From Odobenus rosmarus divergens (taxonomy: Eukaryota > Chordata > Mammalia > Carnivora > Odobenidae), in NCBI RefSeq assembly GCF_000321225.1, contig NW_004450480.1, positions 669,689 to 733,688 on the forward strand: 64,000 nucleotides of DNA, given 5' to 3'. The first letter of the stretch is position 1. The number at the start of each line of letters is the position of its first letter. The notes beneath the pieces were generated by a model that worked only from the letters and a program-made list of their open reading frames with translations, was not told the origin of the DNA and ran no database searches. Below are positions 10,950-22,479 of this stretch, in pieces. A program made the position numbers and the translations under genes.

Positions 10950-11095
10950 ATTTTTGTGGCCCTAGATAAACTAACCTTTGTGAGCCTTGGCTTCCTCATT
11001 ATAAAACTAGGGCTAGTGACGTGTCTTACAGGGTTCTTGGGAAGACAGCAATAGAATACTGTGAAGACACCTGCCTGCGCTCAATAAATGTGTTC
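10950..11095 (+). repeat. MIR relic
   Basis: TTGTGAGCCTTGGCTTCCTC, TTATAAAACTAGGGCTA and CAATAAATG match the MIRb-type 3' half. Confidence 0.65.
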
Positions 11096-11221
11096 TTTGC
11101 TTTCTGACAGCAGCATGCGAAACCAAAGAGCTTTCCAAACCCTTTATTGCCCCCACTCTCAGACCAGGCTATGGATGGATGATTACCACCAAGAAGAATC
11201 CCCAGTGGGTGATCTAGGTTA

Positions 11222-11460
11222 GAGTTGTCAGATTAAATACTTAGGACACACTTATACTAAAATAAATAAATAAGTAAGTAAGTAAATAAATAAATAAATA
11301 AATAAAATTATTCATTGTTGAATCGCTATATTGTGCACCTGAAACTAATATAACACTGTATGTTAGGTGTGGGAATTAACAAAAATATTCATTATCTATC
11401 TGAAATTCAAATTTAAACGACCATCCTGTATTTTTATTTGCTAAATCTGCCAACCCTCAA
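11222..11460 (+). repeat. AAAT microsatellite and L1 3' fragment inside an unnamed old repeat
   Basis: AAAT/AAGT units fill 11262-11310, followed by an L1 3' piece (GTGCACCTGAAACTAATATAAC) to about 11385. The flanks, GTTGTCAGATTAAATAC on the left and TTGCTAAATCTGCCAACCCT on the right, are roughly inverted copies from a common old mammalian repeat that I cannot name. Confidence 0.55.
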
Positions 11461-12019
11461 GGGTTGGTAATAAATGACACAGGGAAAGAACTCTGGAAAC
11501 ACCTTGCCAAGTCCCAAGTTGTAAGCAGTTTTAGGATTTGTTCAACAGAATCCACTGTAACCGGTTCAAGTTCAGCCTTGAATCTTGCTCTTCCCACATC
11601 ATGACCAGTCCACAGAATTTGCGTTGGGCCCTCCTTATCTCAGCACTGTACCAAAGATGCAAGGAATCTGCTTGTGTTCTTGGTGGGAAACACAGTGTCC
11701 CCTCAGCTTGAATTCTTTTGCCATTGTTTTCGTCTGTGGCCTAACTTGAAACAGAGGACAAATTACTCTGTCCATCTGCATGCTTGATAATGATCAACTG
11801 TCAAACTATTTTTTTTTTTTAAGTCTGAAGAACTTCTAATAATAATGAAAGTGTGATGAGAGGTTTTTCTCAACTGCAGCCAGCTTGCTGAGGATTCTAA
11901 TCATGTCTGCTTGGAAACTTCAACTCTCAGAAGAAGGAAAATTCGTAAGAATGACAGGCTGAGAAGCAGGTTAACATGACATTCTGTAAACATAGTAAAA
12001 TAAAAAATATTTTACAAAT
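11461..12019. other. Intronic sequence without recognised features
   Basis: Unique-looking. A T run lies at about 11809-11820. Confidence 0.5.
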
Positions 12020-12215
12020 TCACAGGGACAGAAAGGAGAAGGGTGGTTGCCAGGAGTGTTTAATGGGCATAACATTTCAGTTTTGTAAAATGAAGAGTTC
12101 TGGAGATCCAGTTGCGTAACAACGAGAATATATTTAACACTTCTGAATTACACACTTAAAAATGGTTAAGATGGTAAATTTTATGTTATGTATATTTTAC
12201 TATAATTTAAAAAAG
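12020..12215 (+). mobile_element. L1 3' end (L1M-type)
   Basis: GGTGGTTGCCAGGAGTGTTTA, GAGTTCTGGAGATCCAG, ACACACTTAAAAATGGTTAA and TTTTATGTTATGTATATTTT match the old L1 3' UTR. Confidence 0.8.
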
Positions 12216-12442
12216 TGATCTGTCATACAAATCTCAAGTTAGAAAAAAAGGGCACATGGAAGAAAAATAATATGGATCGTGTTTTCCAATAAAAGAATGT
12301 AAAGTCAAAGAAACCTGTTCCTCTCTTGGGACACTGCCTACAAGACAAGTGAAAATTATGTATGGTCAGCTTGAAGCCCCAAAGCTTTATTCCTTCTTCC
12401 TGCATGTGTGACTCAGTGTGTCTGTCCTGATCACACAAAAAC

Positions 12443-12527
12443 TGGATTAACCTCATCAGCCATTTGAACACAGATAATAAGACTGAACGTGTGTTATGTT
12501 GTTATTCAGTGTTTCTTGAACCAAACC
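12443..12527 (+). repeat. Unclassified dispersed repeat, copy 2
   Basis: Paralogous to 9444-9523 (same strand, about 3 kb apart), with small indels around GTTATGTTGTTATTC. Confidence 0.55.
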
Positions 12528-12592
12528 CAAAGGCACTGAAGTGTGTATCAGTGAGGGAATGTAGAGATCATCCTTTAAAATGCCATGCCTTA

Positions 12593-12795
12593 GGGCGCCT
12601 GGGTGGCTCAGATGGTTAAGCATCTGCCTTCGGCTCAGGTCATGATCCCAGGGTCCTGGGATCGAGCCCCGCATCGGGCTCTCCACTCTGCGGGAAGCCT
12701 GCTTCTCCCTCTCCCACTCCCCCTGCTTGTGTTCCCTCTCTTGCTGTGTCTCTCTCTGTCAAATAAATAAAATCTTTAAAAAATAAATAAATAAT
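12593..12795 (+). mobile_element. CAN-SINE, nearly complete, plus
   Basis: Clean head GGGCGCCTGGGTGGCTCAG, the diagnostic GGGTCCTGGGATCGAGCCCC body, a CT-rich stretch and an AAATAAATAAAATCTTTAAA tail. A 13-bp TSD (ATGCCATGCCTTA at 12580-12592, one mismatch at 12796-12808) bounds it. This is one of the least diverged copies. Confidence 0.96.
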
Positions 12796-13149
12796 ATGCC
12801 ATCCCTTAGCTCAGGTAGACTCTGAATGGCTTGCACTTGGGGGAGAGAAGTTTATGTCACGCTACTTTCTATTCCTACTGTACAGTAAATATGCAGATGT
12901 CTTAGCCAGCCGCTATCTGAAAAGCCCACTGAGGCTGAATTTCTTTTTTTGTACCAAGTAGCAGTGATAGTACAATGGCCCCATTCGCTCCTGGCACAAG
13001 ACTGATCCTCACTGTGGGGTTGGTAGCTGACTAGGGTCTACTAAGGTGGAACTTGGGGTCTTTTATTTTTGTTTATTTGCATTGTGTCTTTAAGCCGTGA
13101 AAGGCAAAGTGTTCTGAAATGCAAAATACTTAGAAGCCATGAAATGCAG

Positions 13150-13260
13150 AGGCCTGGATTCCTAGCCCGATTCTGCTCTTAAATAGTGGATCCAGGCCTC
13201 CCTTTTCTGTAAAATGGAGATGAAACCCCTTTCCTCACAGGGCCATTTTAAAGTCCAAAC
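13150..13260 (+). repeat. MIR relic
   Basis: CAGGCCTCCCTTTTCTGTAA, AATGGAGATGAAACCC and CTCACAGGGCC match MIR. Confidence 0.6.
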
Positions 13261-13444
13261 AAGAGTATCCTGGCATTTAAAAAATAAAAATAAAAACAAA
13301 TGAAATCCAAACAAGGTAAGAGTCTGAGAATGAGCTCTGTGACCTGCTAAGAACTATCAGAAGAAATAAAAGTATTTGTTCTATTCAAACACAGGCAATG
13401 CCTTTCTTTCCTAAAAGCTGGAGCAAAAGAGCTTTTATAGTTAG

Positions 13445-13625
13445 AAATACTTACAATGTACTAGGCATGCAACTGAGTAGGTAAACATAATCCATCCGAG
13501 AATCCTCTTCCACAAATAGGACTACCACCCCCACTTTACAGGTGGAAAAACTGAGCAATAAAGAGGTGAGACTTGTAGAAGCCTACACAGCTCCTCAGGC
13601 TGGAGCTGAGATGGGGACCCAGGAT
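13445..13625 (+). repeat. MIR relic
   Basis: CACTTTACAGGTGGAAAAACT, GAGACTTGTAGAAGCCTACA and GCTGGAGCTGAGATGGGGA match the MIR core and 3' part. Confidence 0.65.
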
Positions 13626-13984
13626 GATGCTAGGGCCTGAGCTCCTGCAGAGGACGTGACACCATGGCCAGAAACAAGCCATGCAGACTCCTGTGGGTCC
13701 AGGAGTTCCCCGTGCTCTGACTGCATTTCATTATCAGCCCCATCCAGCAGATACCATTAAACATCCTCTGGCTTCACTTTTGAAGAATCATCCAAAGAAA
13801 AGGCAGAGAGGAAATTCGGAGAAGGAGGGTTCAGATCCAAATTTCGTGTGTGGAAGATAAGGGACCTTGGCTGCCAGCCTCAGTCCCCGCATCTGCAGAA
13901 TGAGCATCTCAATTTGAGGACAAAATGCTAGAAAGAATGTAAGGGTGCCTGGCACCTAGCAGATAATGGTAAAAGCAGTGTGCA

Positions 13985-14165
13985 TAATGGTGAAGGGAGA
14001 GCATGGGCTCTTGCCATCAGAGGGCCTGGGTTCAAATCCCAGCTCCACATTTTACCAGCTGTGTGACTTGGTCAAGTCACTCAATTTCTCTGGGTCTCAG
14101 CTTCTACAGGTGTCAAGTGAGGCTAATCATCACACCTAGCTCTTGGAACTATACAAGGAATAGGT
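13985..14165 (+). repeat. MIR relic
   Basis: GGCCTGGGTTCAAATCCCAG, ACCAGCTGTGTGACTTGGTC and CTCTGGGTCTCAGCTTCT are a well-preserved MIR. Confidence 0.85.
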
Positions 14166-14199
14166 AGTGAATATTTAGGAAGCTTTTAGAAATGACTAT

Positions 14200-14315
14200 T
14201 CCAGGCGCCAGGCACTAGTCTAACCCCTTTACGGGCATTATTTTTGTACATTATTTTTGTACATTTTCACAGGAGCCCTATGAGGTAGAGGTTATGTTAC
14301 TCCTCGTGCCTCAGA
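14200..14315 (+). repeat. MIR relic with 14-bp tandem duplication
   Basis: CGCCAGGCACTAGTCTAACCC and GGAGCCCTATGAGGTAGAGGT are MIR text. A short direct repeat, ATTATTTTTGTACA, occurs twice at about 14239-14266. Confidence 0.65.
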
Positions 14316-14484
14316 CCTGGGAGATCATGCAAAATGGAATCAGAAAGGGCTAAGATGTTCCATACATACGCAAAAAAGCTGGCTTGTGGAATTCTGTGTG
14401 GTTTCTTCACCCTTCTCAATGGAGCACCCGGTTAGACACCTACTGGAGAACCCCTTCTTTTAAGAATCCATTCAACACCCAGGG

Positions 14485-14680
14485 CTCCTCCATGCCTTGC
14501 AATTTTTAACAGCCAGAACCAGCCACACAATTTGCAAGGCCCAGTGACAAATGAAAATGTGGAGCCCCTTGTCAAAAAATCATTGACAATTTCAACATGG
14601 TGACAGAAGAGCACCAACCAAGCGTGGGGCCCTTCTGAGCAGGGGGCCCCGTGTGACTGCACGGGTCACACCCCCATGAA
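14485..14680 (-). repeat. Old interspersed repeat, family not named
   Basis: On the minus strand it reads GAAGGGCCCCACGC, AAGGGGCTCCACATTTTCAT and CACTGGGCCTTGCAAATTGT, a motif order I know from a common mammalian repeat whose name I cannot recall. Confidence 0.5.
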
Positions 14681-15189
14681 GTCCGCCCTGCCAACAGCTC
14701 TTTCCCCAGCAGGTTTCCATTGTCTTAATTGCTTCCCTTCTGCCTGCCCAGCCTCGGGCGCCTGTGCCCAAACTGAATGAGCCTGTTGACAAAGGCACAC
14801 AGACCTTGGGCACCAGCAGGTTCTGGCCAGGGCCTCCACATGCTGTGGGGAGTCACGGGCTCCCTGTGGCTCTGGGTGGCAGGGAAAAGCTTAAGCCTTG
14901 GTTTTTGGAAGTTTCCATTAGGCAGAGTGGGTAGAATTCCACAAGTTGTGCTTTCATTTTGAACGGGGATGCAGGGCGAGAGATGTGTAAGTCACTGTGT
15001 TAAGCTTGGAGTGTTTTTAAAAATACAAAATAACCTCTAAGAAAATTGACAAAAGCACTATGTTTTTGATGTTGATAAACAAAAACACACTGACATGCAA
15101 AGAAGGAAACCTGTAAACATTTCTCCGCCCACCACCCTGAGACAATTGTAAGTCATTACAACCATAATAATAGCTTAATTTTTTTCTGC
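14681..15189. other. Intronic sequence without recognised features
   Basis: Moderately GC-rich up to 14960. ORFs of 61-73 aa have no homology that I recognise. Confidence 0.5.
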
Positions 15190-15560
15190 CCCTACCTTAA
15201 ACTGGGCAGCATGCAAAACGCTGTAATACTGTATTGCATATTTGAAAGTTGCGAAGAGAGATCCTAAATGTCCTCATCACAAGAGAAAAAGAAGGTCATA
15301 ATAAATATGTTGATGGGTGTTAACTAGACTTATTGGGGTGATCACTGCGCACTATATACAATTATCTAATCATTACATTGATTGCTGCATCGTAAACTAA
15401 TGTTACATGTCAATCATATCTCAAAAAAAATGTTTCAAAAGAACTGTAATTACCCCTATACAGATAAGGAAACTGAGTTTTAGGGCGGCTCAGTAACTTA
15501 GCTAAGATTGTTCACCAGGGAGGAGTGGAATCTGGAACTAAACCCAACTCCACTGAACTT
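15190..15560 (+). repeat. MIR relic interrupted by an L1 3' end
   Basis: MIR text (ACCCCTATACAGATAAGGAAACTG and GTGGAATCTGGAACTAAACCC) follows an L1 3' end at about 15235-15433 (CTAAATGTCCTCATCACAAG, GATGGGTGTTAACTAGACTT, AATATATCTCAAAAAA-like end). A weak MIR 5' part precedes the L1. Confidence 0.6.
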
Positions 15561-15716
15561 CAGAATCCACTCTCTTAAGGTCTCTATGGTGGAAAGGTAT
15601 GTGGGTGTACAGAAAGAAAATTTTAGAATTTCCAGTGATATTTATCTGTATCCATTTCTTTGAACGTGTTACTCTATCTCATTCCTTTCCACATGTTATT
15701 CTTTTGTAAATATTTT

Positions 15717-15946
15717 ATTCATTTTTAAAAAAGACTTTATTTACTTATTTATTTGAGAGAGCGCGCGTGTGCGCACGCATCTGCACGTGTGAGTGGGGGG
15801 AGGGGCAGAGGGAGAGAGAGAATCTCAAGCAGACTCTGTGCTGAGCCCAGAGCCTGATGCGGGGCTCGATCCCATGACCCTGAGATCGCGACCTGAGCAG
15901 AAATCAAAAGTCAGACACTGAACTGACTGAGCCACCCAGGCACCCC
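15717..15946 (-). mobile_element. CAN-SINE, minus
   Basis: The tail AAAAAAGACTTTATTTACTT precedes an alternating GCGCGCGTGTGCGCACGC tract, the body and the reverse head GCCACCCAGGCACCCC. The TSD GTAAATATTTT lies at 15706-15716 and 15947-15957. Confidence 0.93.
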
Positions 15947-16444
15947 GTAAATATTTTTTCTGAACAGGATGCTGGTATGGTTCTACATGTACATAACTGT
16001 TATAAATAAATAAATAAAACATATATACATGTATATATTAGAAATGAATGTGCTGTATGAACAAAAAAATTCAAAAGACAATGCACTATGCTATAACTTA
16101 CCAGTTTTATGCATATATCATGTGTTTGAATATACTGGTACACATTTTTTTAAAAAAATGGATAATACATATACTTTTGTTTTTTTCCACTTTGTATATT
16201 GTAATCATTTTCCCACGTCAACAAAAATTCATCTGCAACAATATTTTCAATATAAATACTAGACTCTTTAAGCATTAATTTTGATAGGTAAGAGCTGATG
16301 ATTTAGAACAAGAATCTGAGGTCTGTCCTACCTTCCTATGCCCTCACCCCACCTTCTCCCAAAGAATGGTGGAATATAATTAAGTACCCAGAAGCCAGAG
16401 ACTCTTTTTAAAAAGTGCATCTCTTTTCCCAGAATAACTGAAAA
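15947..16444. other. AT-rich intronic sequence
   Basis: No repeat recognised apart from short ATATAT and AAATAAATAAAT stretches. ORFs of 76-77 aa at 16029-16278 are AT-driven. Confidence 0.5.
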
Positions 16445-16950
16445 CAGGGTCTCAAAGAGATATTTGCATACGCATATTCATATCAGCATTATTCATAAGA
16501 ACCAAAAAGTGGAAGTAACCCAAGTATCCATCCATGGATGAGCAGATAAACAAAACGTGGTCTATATATACAAAGGAATATTATTCTGCCTTAAAATAAA
16601 AGAAATTCTGATGCATGGTACAACATAGATGAACCAAAAGGACATTATGCTAAATAAAATGCCAGTCACAAAAAGACAAATATCACGTGATTATTAGGCA
16701 AATTCACAGAGACAGAATAGGCAGATTCACAGAGGTGAATAGGCAAATTCAGAGACAGAATGGTGGTTGCCCGAGGCTGGGGGAGGGGCAGAGATGTGTT
16801 AGTGTTTAATGGGTCAGAGTTGCAGCTTTGCAAGATGAAAAGTTTTGTTGCTGGACGGTGGTGACGGTTGTACAACAATGTCAATGTGTTGACCACCACT
16901 AAACGGCACACTTAATAATTGCTAAGATGGTAAGGGAAAAAAAAGCAACA
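16445..16950 (+). mobile_element. Old L1 3' part
   Basis: CATTATTCATAAGAACCAAAA, GGATGAGCAGATAAACAAAA, GGAATATTATTCTGCCTTAAA, GGTTGCCCGAGGCTGGGGGA and GGTTGTACAACAATGTCAATG are classic L1M text. A small tandem duplication (AATAGGCAAATTCACAGAG-like, about 3 copies) lies at 16691-16765. Confidence 0.85.
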
Positions 16951-18654
16951 AAAACCACATCTCGCTACAATAGATAGGACTTCGTGGGAAGTGGAAGCTA
17001 ACTGCCAAGTACTCTGACATCTCCACTCCGTACCAGGCACCCTGAAAGGGTTAAGGTTAGGGGTTACGTTAAGGTAACCTCAAAACAAACCTTTTAAAGA
17101 AAAGGGAATGGCCTTTCTCTCTTAAAAAAAAGAAAAAGAAAAAAAAAGAAAAGGGACCTTAGATTCAGATGTCTTAAAACAGGCTGAAGGGCATGCCACC
17201 AGCAGATTGTCTCACTCCCGCCTGCCTGTCTGAATCTGGAGCCCATGCCTTCCCCTGGCGTCTCCAACAAAGGAGACTGGAAAGCCAGTCTGCCTCCATC
17301 ATAGCCCTTGCTGGGTCTAGCGCCTCGCACACTCTAGGTATTTAATCTATGCAAAGGAACAGGGTTGAACAATGAGAAAAAGGCAAGGCATCCAAGGGCA
17401 CTGATGATCCAGAGTTCATTTCCTGCCTTCTCACTCTTCAACTATCTCCTCAAGTGACTAATATTAGACTCAGGGCCACTGCACTGATAACACCACTTGC
17501 CAGGGTAGACTCCACAGCCTGCTGTCCCTCACTGCCTTCCAGCAGGGATCCACACAGGCCTGCTTACACACGTGTAAGTTAAAATGATGACTCTGAGATG
17601 GGTGGGGTAGACAGACTGCAGGTCTGGTCTTGTCCACCTAAACTGTCACAGATCTGTCACTCCTTAGTTCATCAGCTATAAAATGAGGGTTCAAATGTGT
17701 GATATAGGCCAGCTCTATCACTCTATGCTTAGAACAGATGAAAAAGTGCCCATCGTATGGGATGGCTGATTTTTTCCAAATTTAGAGCCCTTCAGAAAAA
17801 GCAAGTTCAGAACTTGATGAATGTTTACCCTGCCTAAGAGTTAATGGAATTAAAATCTAGGGGAGTAATGAATCTGACAGAGAGTACAAAGAACAGATTT
17901 CCCCAAACTGCCTATCTTTTAAAGGCATTTTAATACTGAGCTTTCAGCAAATAAATAAACCCACCCTCTACAAAGTGAAGTCCAGGGAACATTGTCAGGC
18001 AACAGGCTCACACATCAGGGACAAACCAGTGTAGGAACTACTGTTTACATGTCTTCTTCTAGGACATTCGCTATGTACATGAGCAGATGGGAAACTTACC
18101 GAAAAGAACTTGAATTTTAACTCTTAACCAGGTATTTCCCCACACTTAACTGTCCATGGTTCCCCATGTGTTGTTTGTTTGTTTGTTTATACATAATCCT
18201 TGATATCTGGCCAAGTCATTGGGGAATGTTAAGCCATAATATGGTAATATCAATATAATGCCACGCAAAGTTTCTTAATCTTGCTTGTAGTGTGGGGGTA
18301 TTATACCAAGTTCATAGGGTGAAGAGGATGATTAATGAATTAATGTTTGTAAAACATGTAAAACTGCCTAACACTTAGATGTATTTACAAACCATTAAAA
18401 ATAAATAAAGTATTAATGCACTGAACTGATGAATTTGTTTCTATCTTTAGGTCAAACCTTAAAATAATCATTTCACAGGGAGAGAGAAAAGCCGCTTCTC
18501 AAGTTTTTCTTCACAAAAGCCTTTGGCTGATACATTAAATCCCTTGCTTGAAATGAGACAGAAAGATGCAACTTCTGTCTGGTCAGTCTTCTTTATTCTG
18601 CTAGCAAGGAAGGTCATGATTCTTACCGTTTGTGTTGGAATAGGGAACAGGAGA
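16951..18654. other. Intronic sequence without recognised features
   Basis: Only an A-rich tract (about 17125-17150) and a GTTT run (about 18170-18188) stand out. I see no exon. Confidence 0.5.
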
Positions 18655-18830
18655 CTCCTCACAGCGGTAAAGAGCATGAGGCTTGGAGTCCTAATTCTGC
18701 CACTCTCTAGCTATGTGACTTAGACAGAATGCCACTTGCTCACCCCACAACTCAGTTTCCCTATCTGTAAAATGGGGATACTAACAGTGCCTATTATCAC
18801 AGGGTTGATGCGAAGGTGATGCATTTTGGG
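18655..18830 (+). repeat. MIR relic
   Basis: GCCACTCTCTAGCTATGTGAC, CAACTCAGTTTCCCTATCTG and TAAAATGGGGATACTAACAG are a well-preserved MIR. Confidence 0.85.
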
Positions 18831-18839
18831 AACAATAAC

Positions 18840-18975
18840 AATGCCATGTAATATTTACTGAGACCCAGAAACTGGGTTCCAGAGAGGTTAGTTAGCCAAT
18901 TATACAGCAAGCGTCTGAGCTGGATTTGAACCCAAGCAGTCAAATTCTAGAGCTCCTGTCTTCATTACTGCCTCC
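18840..18975 (+). repeat. MIR relic, second copy
   Basis: TATTTACTGAGACCCAGAAAC and GAGCTGGATTTGAACCCAAG with GCTCCTGTC... are MIR 3' text directly after the first copy. Confidence 0.65.
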
Positions 18976-19689
18976 CCATTGATGTAAGGACCCCACATAG
19001 CACCAAGCCCATGGGAGCTGCTGTTTTTATTATTGTAACTGATTTCTACAGGCTCTGGAAATGGAAGGACATTTTAGAGGTGTAAATGCTCTAAAGAGGT
19101 AGGAACGAGGCGGGAAAGTTCTTTAAAGTCTTTGCTCCCCCCAGCCCCCCCATTAACTACACTTAGGGCAGCCACACCAGGTCCTTTCCCATGGGAAATA
19201 GCTGCATTTTGTAGCACAGCTGTAAGTTGTGAATTATTCCTTCCCATTTGAAGCTGGGGGACAATATACACTCATTCTGACCCAGCACTTAATTGTAAAT
19301 TGTCGTCACTCACTTTTTCGTATAAGCAGAAGTGCCCTAATCACATGGTTATTCGGTAACTCCCACCTTTCAGGATCTTAAGAAAAATGAAAAAGGAAAA
19401 CAAAACAAAAAACCAACCCAGTCCTGCTTTTACAAACTCATTTGTGGCTAGCTCAGTGATAAAGCCTTCCCTCCTCGCCCGTGTCAGCTTTCAGGAATTC
19501 TCTGCGTTGTCTGTGTTGTGTAACCCAAGCAGCTTGTTATCTTTGCAGCTTAAAGGCTGACTTGGAAATTCAGGACTGTCAACTATTTAAAGAGAATGAA
19601 AGTCCCCACTCTACTATTTTAATTAACTTCCAGAGAGCAAGGTTTCCTACTGGTTATGATGATGTTCACTTAAAATACTCTTAAGGAAA

Positions 19690-20480
19690 CATGGCAGGAA
19701 GCTAAGTAAGAAGGGGGAGGATTGCTGTTTTTCAAGGCATTCTAGGAAGAAGAGTTTGAGCAAAGCCATGAAGGGAAAATACTACAGAGTACCTGGAGAA
19801 CTGAGAAGAGAGGCGTGAACAGATATTAAGGAGTATAAACAGTGGAGTATGGGAAATTAAAGTACATAATACAGATTAAGTAGAGCCTTGATGCCAGATG
19901 AGGGTGTTGGAGGGTGGGCGTTTGTGCAATGAGAAACCGTAAAGAGATTCTTGATAGTGAACAACACCAATCACATTTATGTCTCGGGAAGGTCACTGGG
20001 GTTCTGTGCAGGTGGCTGTGAGGGATGGCACCAGAAAAGATCTGGAAGCTCACTGGCTATGTGACATTGTTTCCCTGGGCCTGATTTTCCATCTGTTAAT
20101 TTGGTCAATGGCAGTGATAACATTTGTGGTGGGGATTGAATGAAATCTCACATGGACTTTGAAAATAATGTTGTCGAAAGCACTCACACAAACTATACAC
20201 ACACAGCACCGTGGTCGGGTTGTGTGAGGGGAATGAGGGCTGAGAAAGCAAGCCTTCTGATGAAGAAGAGAGCTGACTAGACAGATGGAGGAGATGGGTG
20301 GGAGGGCGAAGGGGAAATCCTCCGAGGTGATTCAAGAGAAAAAGCTGATGTCATACAAGGGGAGTCAGGGAAGAGGAGTTGCTCTGGGGGCTGGGGTGCT
20401 GCTGGGTTCAGCTTTGGAAATGCTACATTTGAGAAAGAGGGAGATATTCATAAGGAGTGGGTGGACCAGAGCAGCCTTAA
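19690..20480 (+). repeat. Old repeat mosaic with MIR segment
   Basis: About 19690-20040 and 20260-20480 resemble a common ancient mammalian repeat (GATTCTTGATAGTGAACAAC, CAGCTTTGGAAATGCTACAT-type text) that I cannot name. About 20045-20190 reads as MIR (ACTGGCTATGTGACATTG, CTGATTTTCCATCTGTTAA). Confidence 0.45.
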
Positions 20481-20904
20481 GAAGTAGGTGTTAATCATTG
20501 TTTTAATTGAGAAATCCACATTGCCCTGGTCTTGGAAAGAGTTCGGGGACATTTTTTGAGGCTTAAACCTCAGTGAGTCAACTCCGTGAAGTTCTAAAAG
20601 CCAACGGCTGCAGCCACTGGCCTGTAAGTCAACAGAAGAGTGGGATTCAGAATGGCCACTGAGGTAATTCTTGATAGAAAACCAAGTTCCCAGGAAGGAG
20701 ATGCCCTAGCCTATGGTTCTCGGCATCCTCAGTGCCTTGACTGGGGCTGACACGTTAGGCATTCTGTGGGTGTTATTGGATAAAGCTATGAACTTTGTAT
20801 AATTTTAACGTATCAAGAATGTGTAAACTCCGTTTCAGGACTTTGTATTTTGCCTCTTTAAGGAACTTCTCTCTGCTTGTTTCCACCTGAGAAACATCAT
20901 GTAA

Positions 20905-21050
20905 GAAAACAATCACAGATCACCACAATCCCAAATACACCAAGATGTTCATCACAGCATTATTTATATATCAGCAAAAAATGGGAAACAATTCATATTT
21001 GAAACAACAGGGAGGTGGTAAATCATTCCATTAATATGATCAAATAAGAA
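20905..21050 (+). mobile_element. Old L1 fragment
   Basis: CAAGATGTTCATCACAGCATT, ATCAGCAAAAAATGGGAAAC and GGGAGGTGGTAAATCATTCC match L1 text upstream of the 3' UTR. Confidence 0.65.
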
Positions 21051-21059
21051 AGTGGAGAC

Positions 21060-21290
21060 TGTAGGAACTGTTCTACGTGCTTTGCAAATATTAATTCATT
21101 TAATACTCATAGCAATGCTATGGGGTGCATACCATTAAGATAAGTTCCATTCTACAGATGAGGAAGTTGAGGGCTCGGACAGTTTAAATAACCTGTTCAA
21201 GATTATACAGGTAATAAGTAGCAGACCTGGGATCTGAGCAAGGCAGGCTGGTTCTTGTGTCTTTGCTCTAACCATTATACTACATTGCCT
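21060..21290 (+). repeat. MIR relic
   Basis: ATTCTACAGATGAGGAAGTTG, AGTAGCAGACCTGGGATCTG and CTAACCATTATACTACATTG form a nearly complete MIR. Confidence 0.85.
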
Positions 21291-21544
21291 CATGGTATCT
21301 TTTTTTTTTTTTTTTCTTAAACCAGTTTTGTAACAAATTTTGGGGGAAAAATATATTTTCCCCATTCACAGGAGGAAGCGACCACATCACAGGGAGGGGG
21401 TGGGTGATAGCAAGGAATCAAAATTCTGCCTCATTATAAACCCAATGACAAGAGTTCACAGTTCCTTATTCTTTCCTTCACCCCCATCATCGAAAACTAA
21501 CGCTTGCTGGCAAAACAACTGATAATTTACAAAGTCGTTCCACG

Positions 21545-21705
21545 TCATTCATCTCCTCAAAACCACCCTGCCAAGTCACGATTTTCATGAACCCCAATTT
21601 ACAGATGAGCAAGCTGAGGCCCAGAAGGGACAAACGGCTCACTTAGGGTCACATTGCTAGTTTCTTAATGCCCAGGCTCACGTTCCTTCTACAACTCAGT
21701 GAGGT
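21545..21705 (+). repeat. MIR relic
   Basis: CCCCAATTTACAGATGAGCA and AGCTGAGGCCCAGAAGGGAC followed by a GGGTCACATTGCTAG motif. Confidence 0.75.
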
Positions 21706-22049
21706 TTAGACAATTTCCAAAACAGTGTCCTCCATCTAATCAGCCTAGTAATCACTCAGGAAACCACCAGGCACAAGGAAAATGTAAAGAAGAGGATTGG
21801 TTTGGGCTTGGCCAGACTAACTCAACAACCTTGAAGTCTTAGACAGCCTCTGGACTACCCGAGGACCGTCTCTTCCGAGCCTTCAGTCATAGGCAAGAGA
21901 TCTTCCCCAAGGAAGATCTGTTCCTCCCCTTAATACACTATTCACTTTCTTCAGACCCACCTTAGTCCCAATGGTCTTTTCAGAGGTTACCAAGAGACAG
22001 GGCAGGATGTTGATATTGAGGAGGGCTATAATGATACTAGAATAATTGA

Positions 22050-22215
22050 TAATAATAGTCAAAGTGTTCAGAGAGCTTGCTACGTGCCAGAAACTGCCCT
22101 GGGCAATGTTTACAACATTTGATCTCCCGCTCTACACCCATTAATCTAGGGGGTAGGTGCCATTTTCCTGATGAGGATATGAGGCTTAGAGAGTGTCCAT
22201 TACATGGCTGGTGGA
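22050..22215 (+). repeat. MIR relic
   Basis: TGCTACGTGCCAGAAACTGC, GTGCCATTTTCCTGATGAGG and GAGGCTTAGAGAGTG match MIR. Confidence 0.7.
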
Positions 22216-22479
22216 GAGGAAATGGGGAAGGAAGGGTTAGCAGTTCACAGACTGCAGAGGGTGAGCTTTCGGCCCTAAAGCCCTCATTTATAAATCAACT
22301 TCAGACTCACCCCCCCCCCACATGATGACATTCCTCGCATATCTGATCTTCCTAGGAAATATGGCTCCTCCAAGAAATCCAAGAGCAGAGAACACAGCAG
22401 CATGATGTCAAGGATCTAGAAACTCATTTACCCTCCTCTTATCCCCACGTTTTCTTTTAATTAAAAAATAATGGTGTTT

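Noticed and set aside
17045..17085. Telomere-like GGTTAAGGTTAGGGGTTACGTT
   Set aside because: Only two irregular units. Not a TTAGGG array, and no subtelomeric context.
19444..19500. tRNA-like A-box (GGCTAGCTCAGTGATAAAGC)
   Set aside because: No matching B box, acceptor stem or anticodon arm can be folded downstream. Probably chance or a remote SINE relic.
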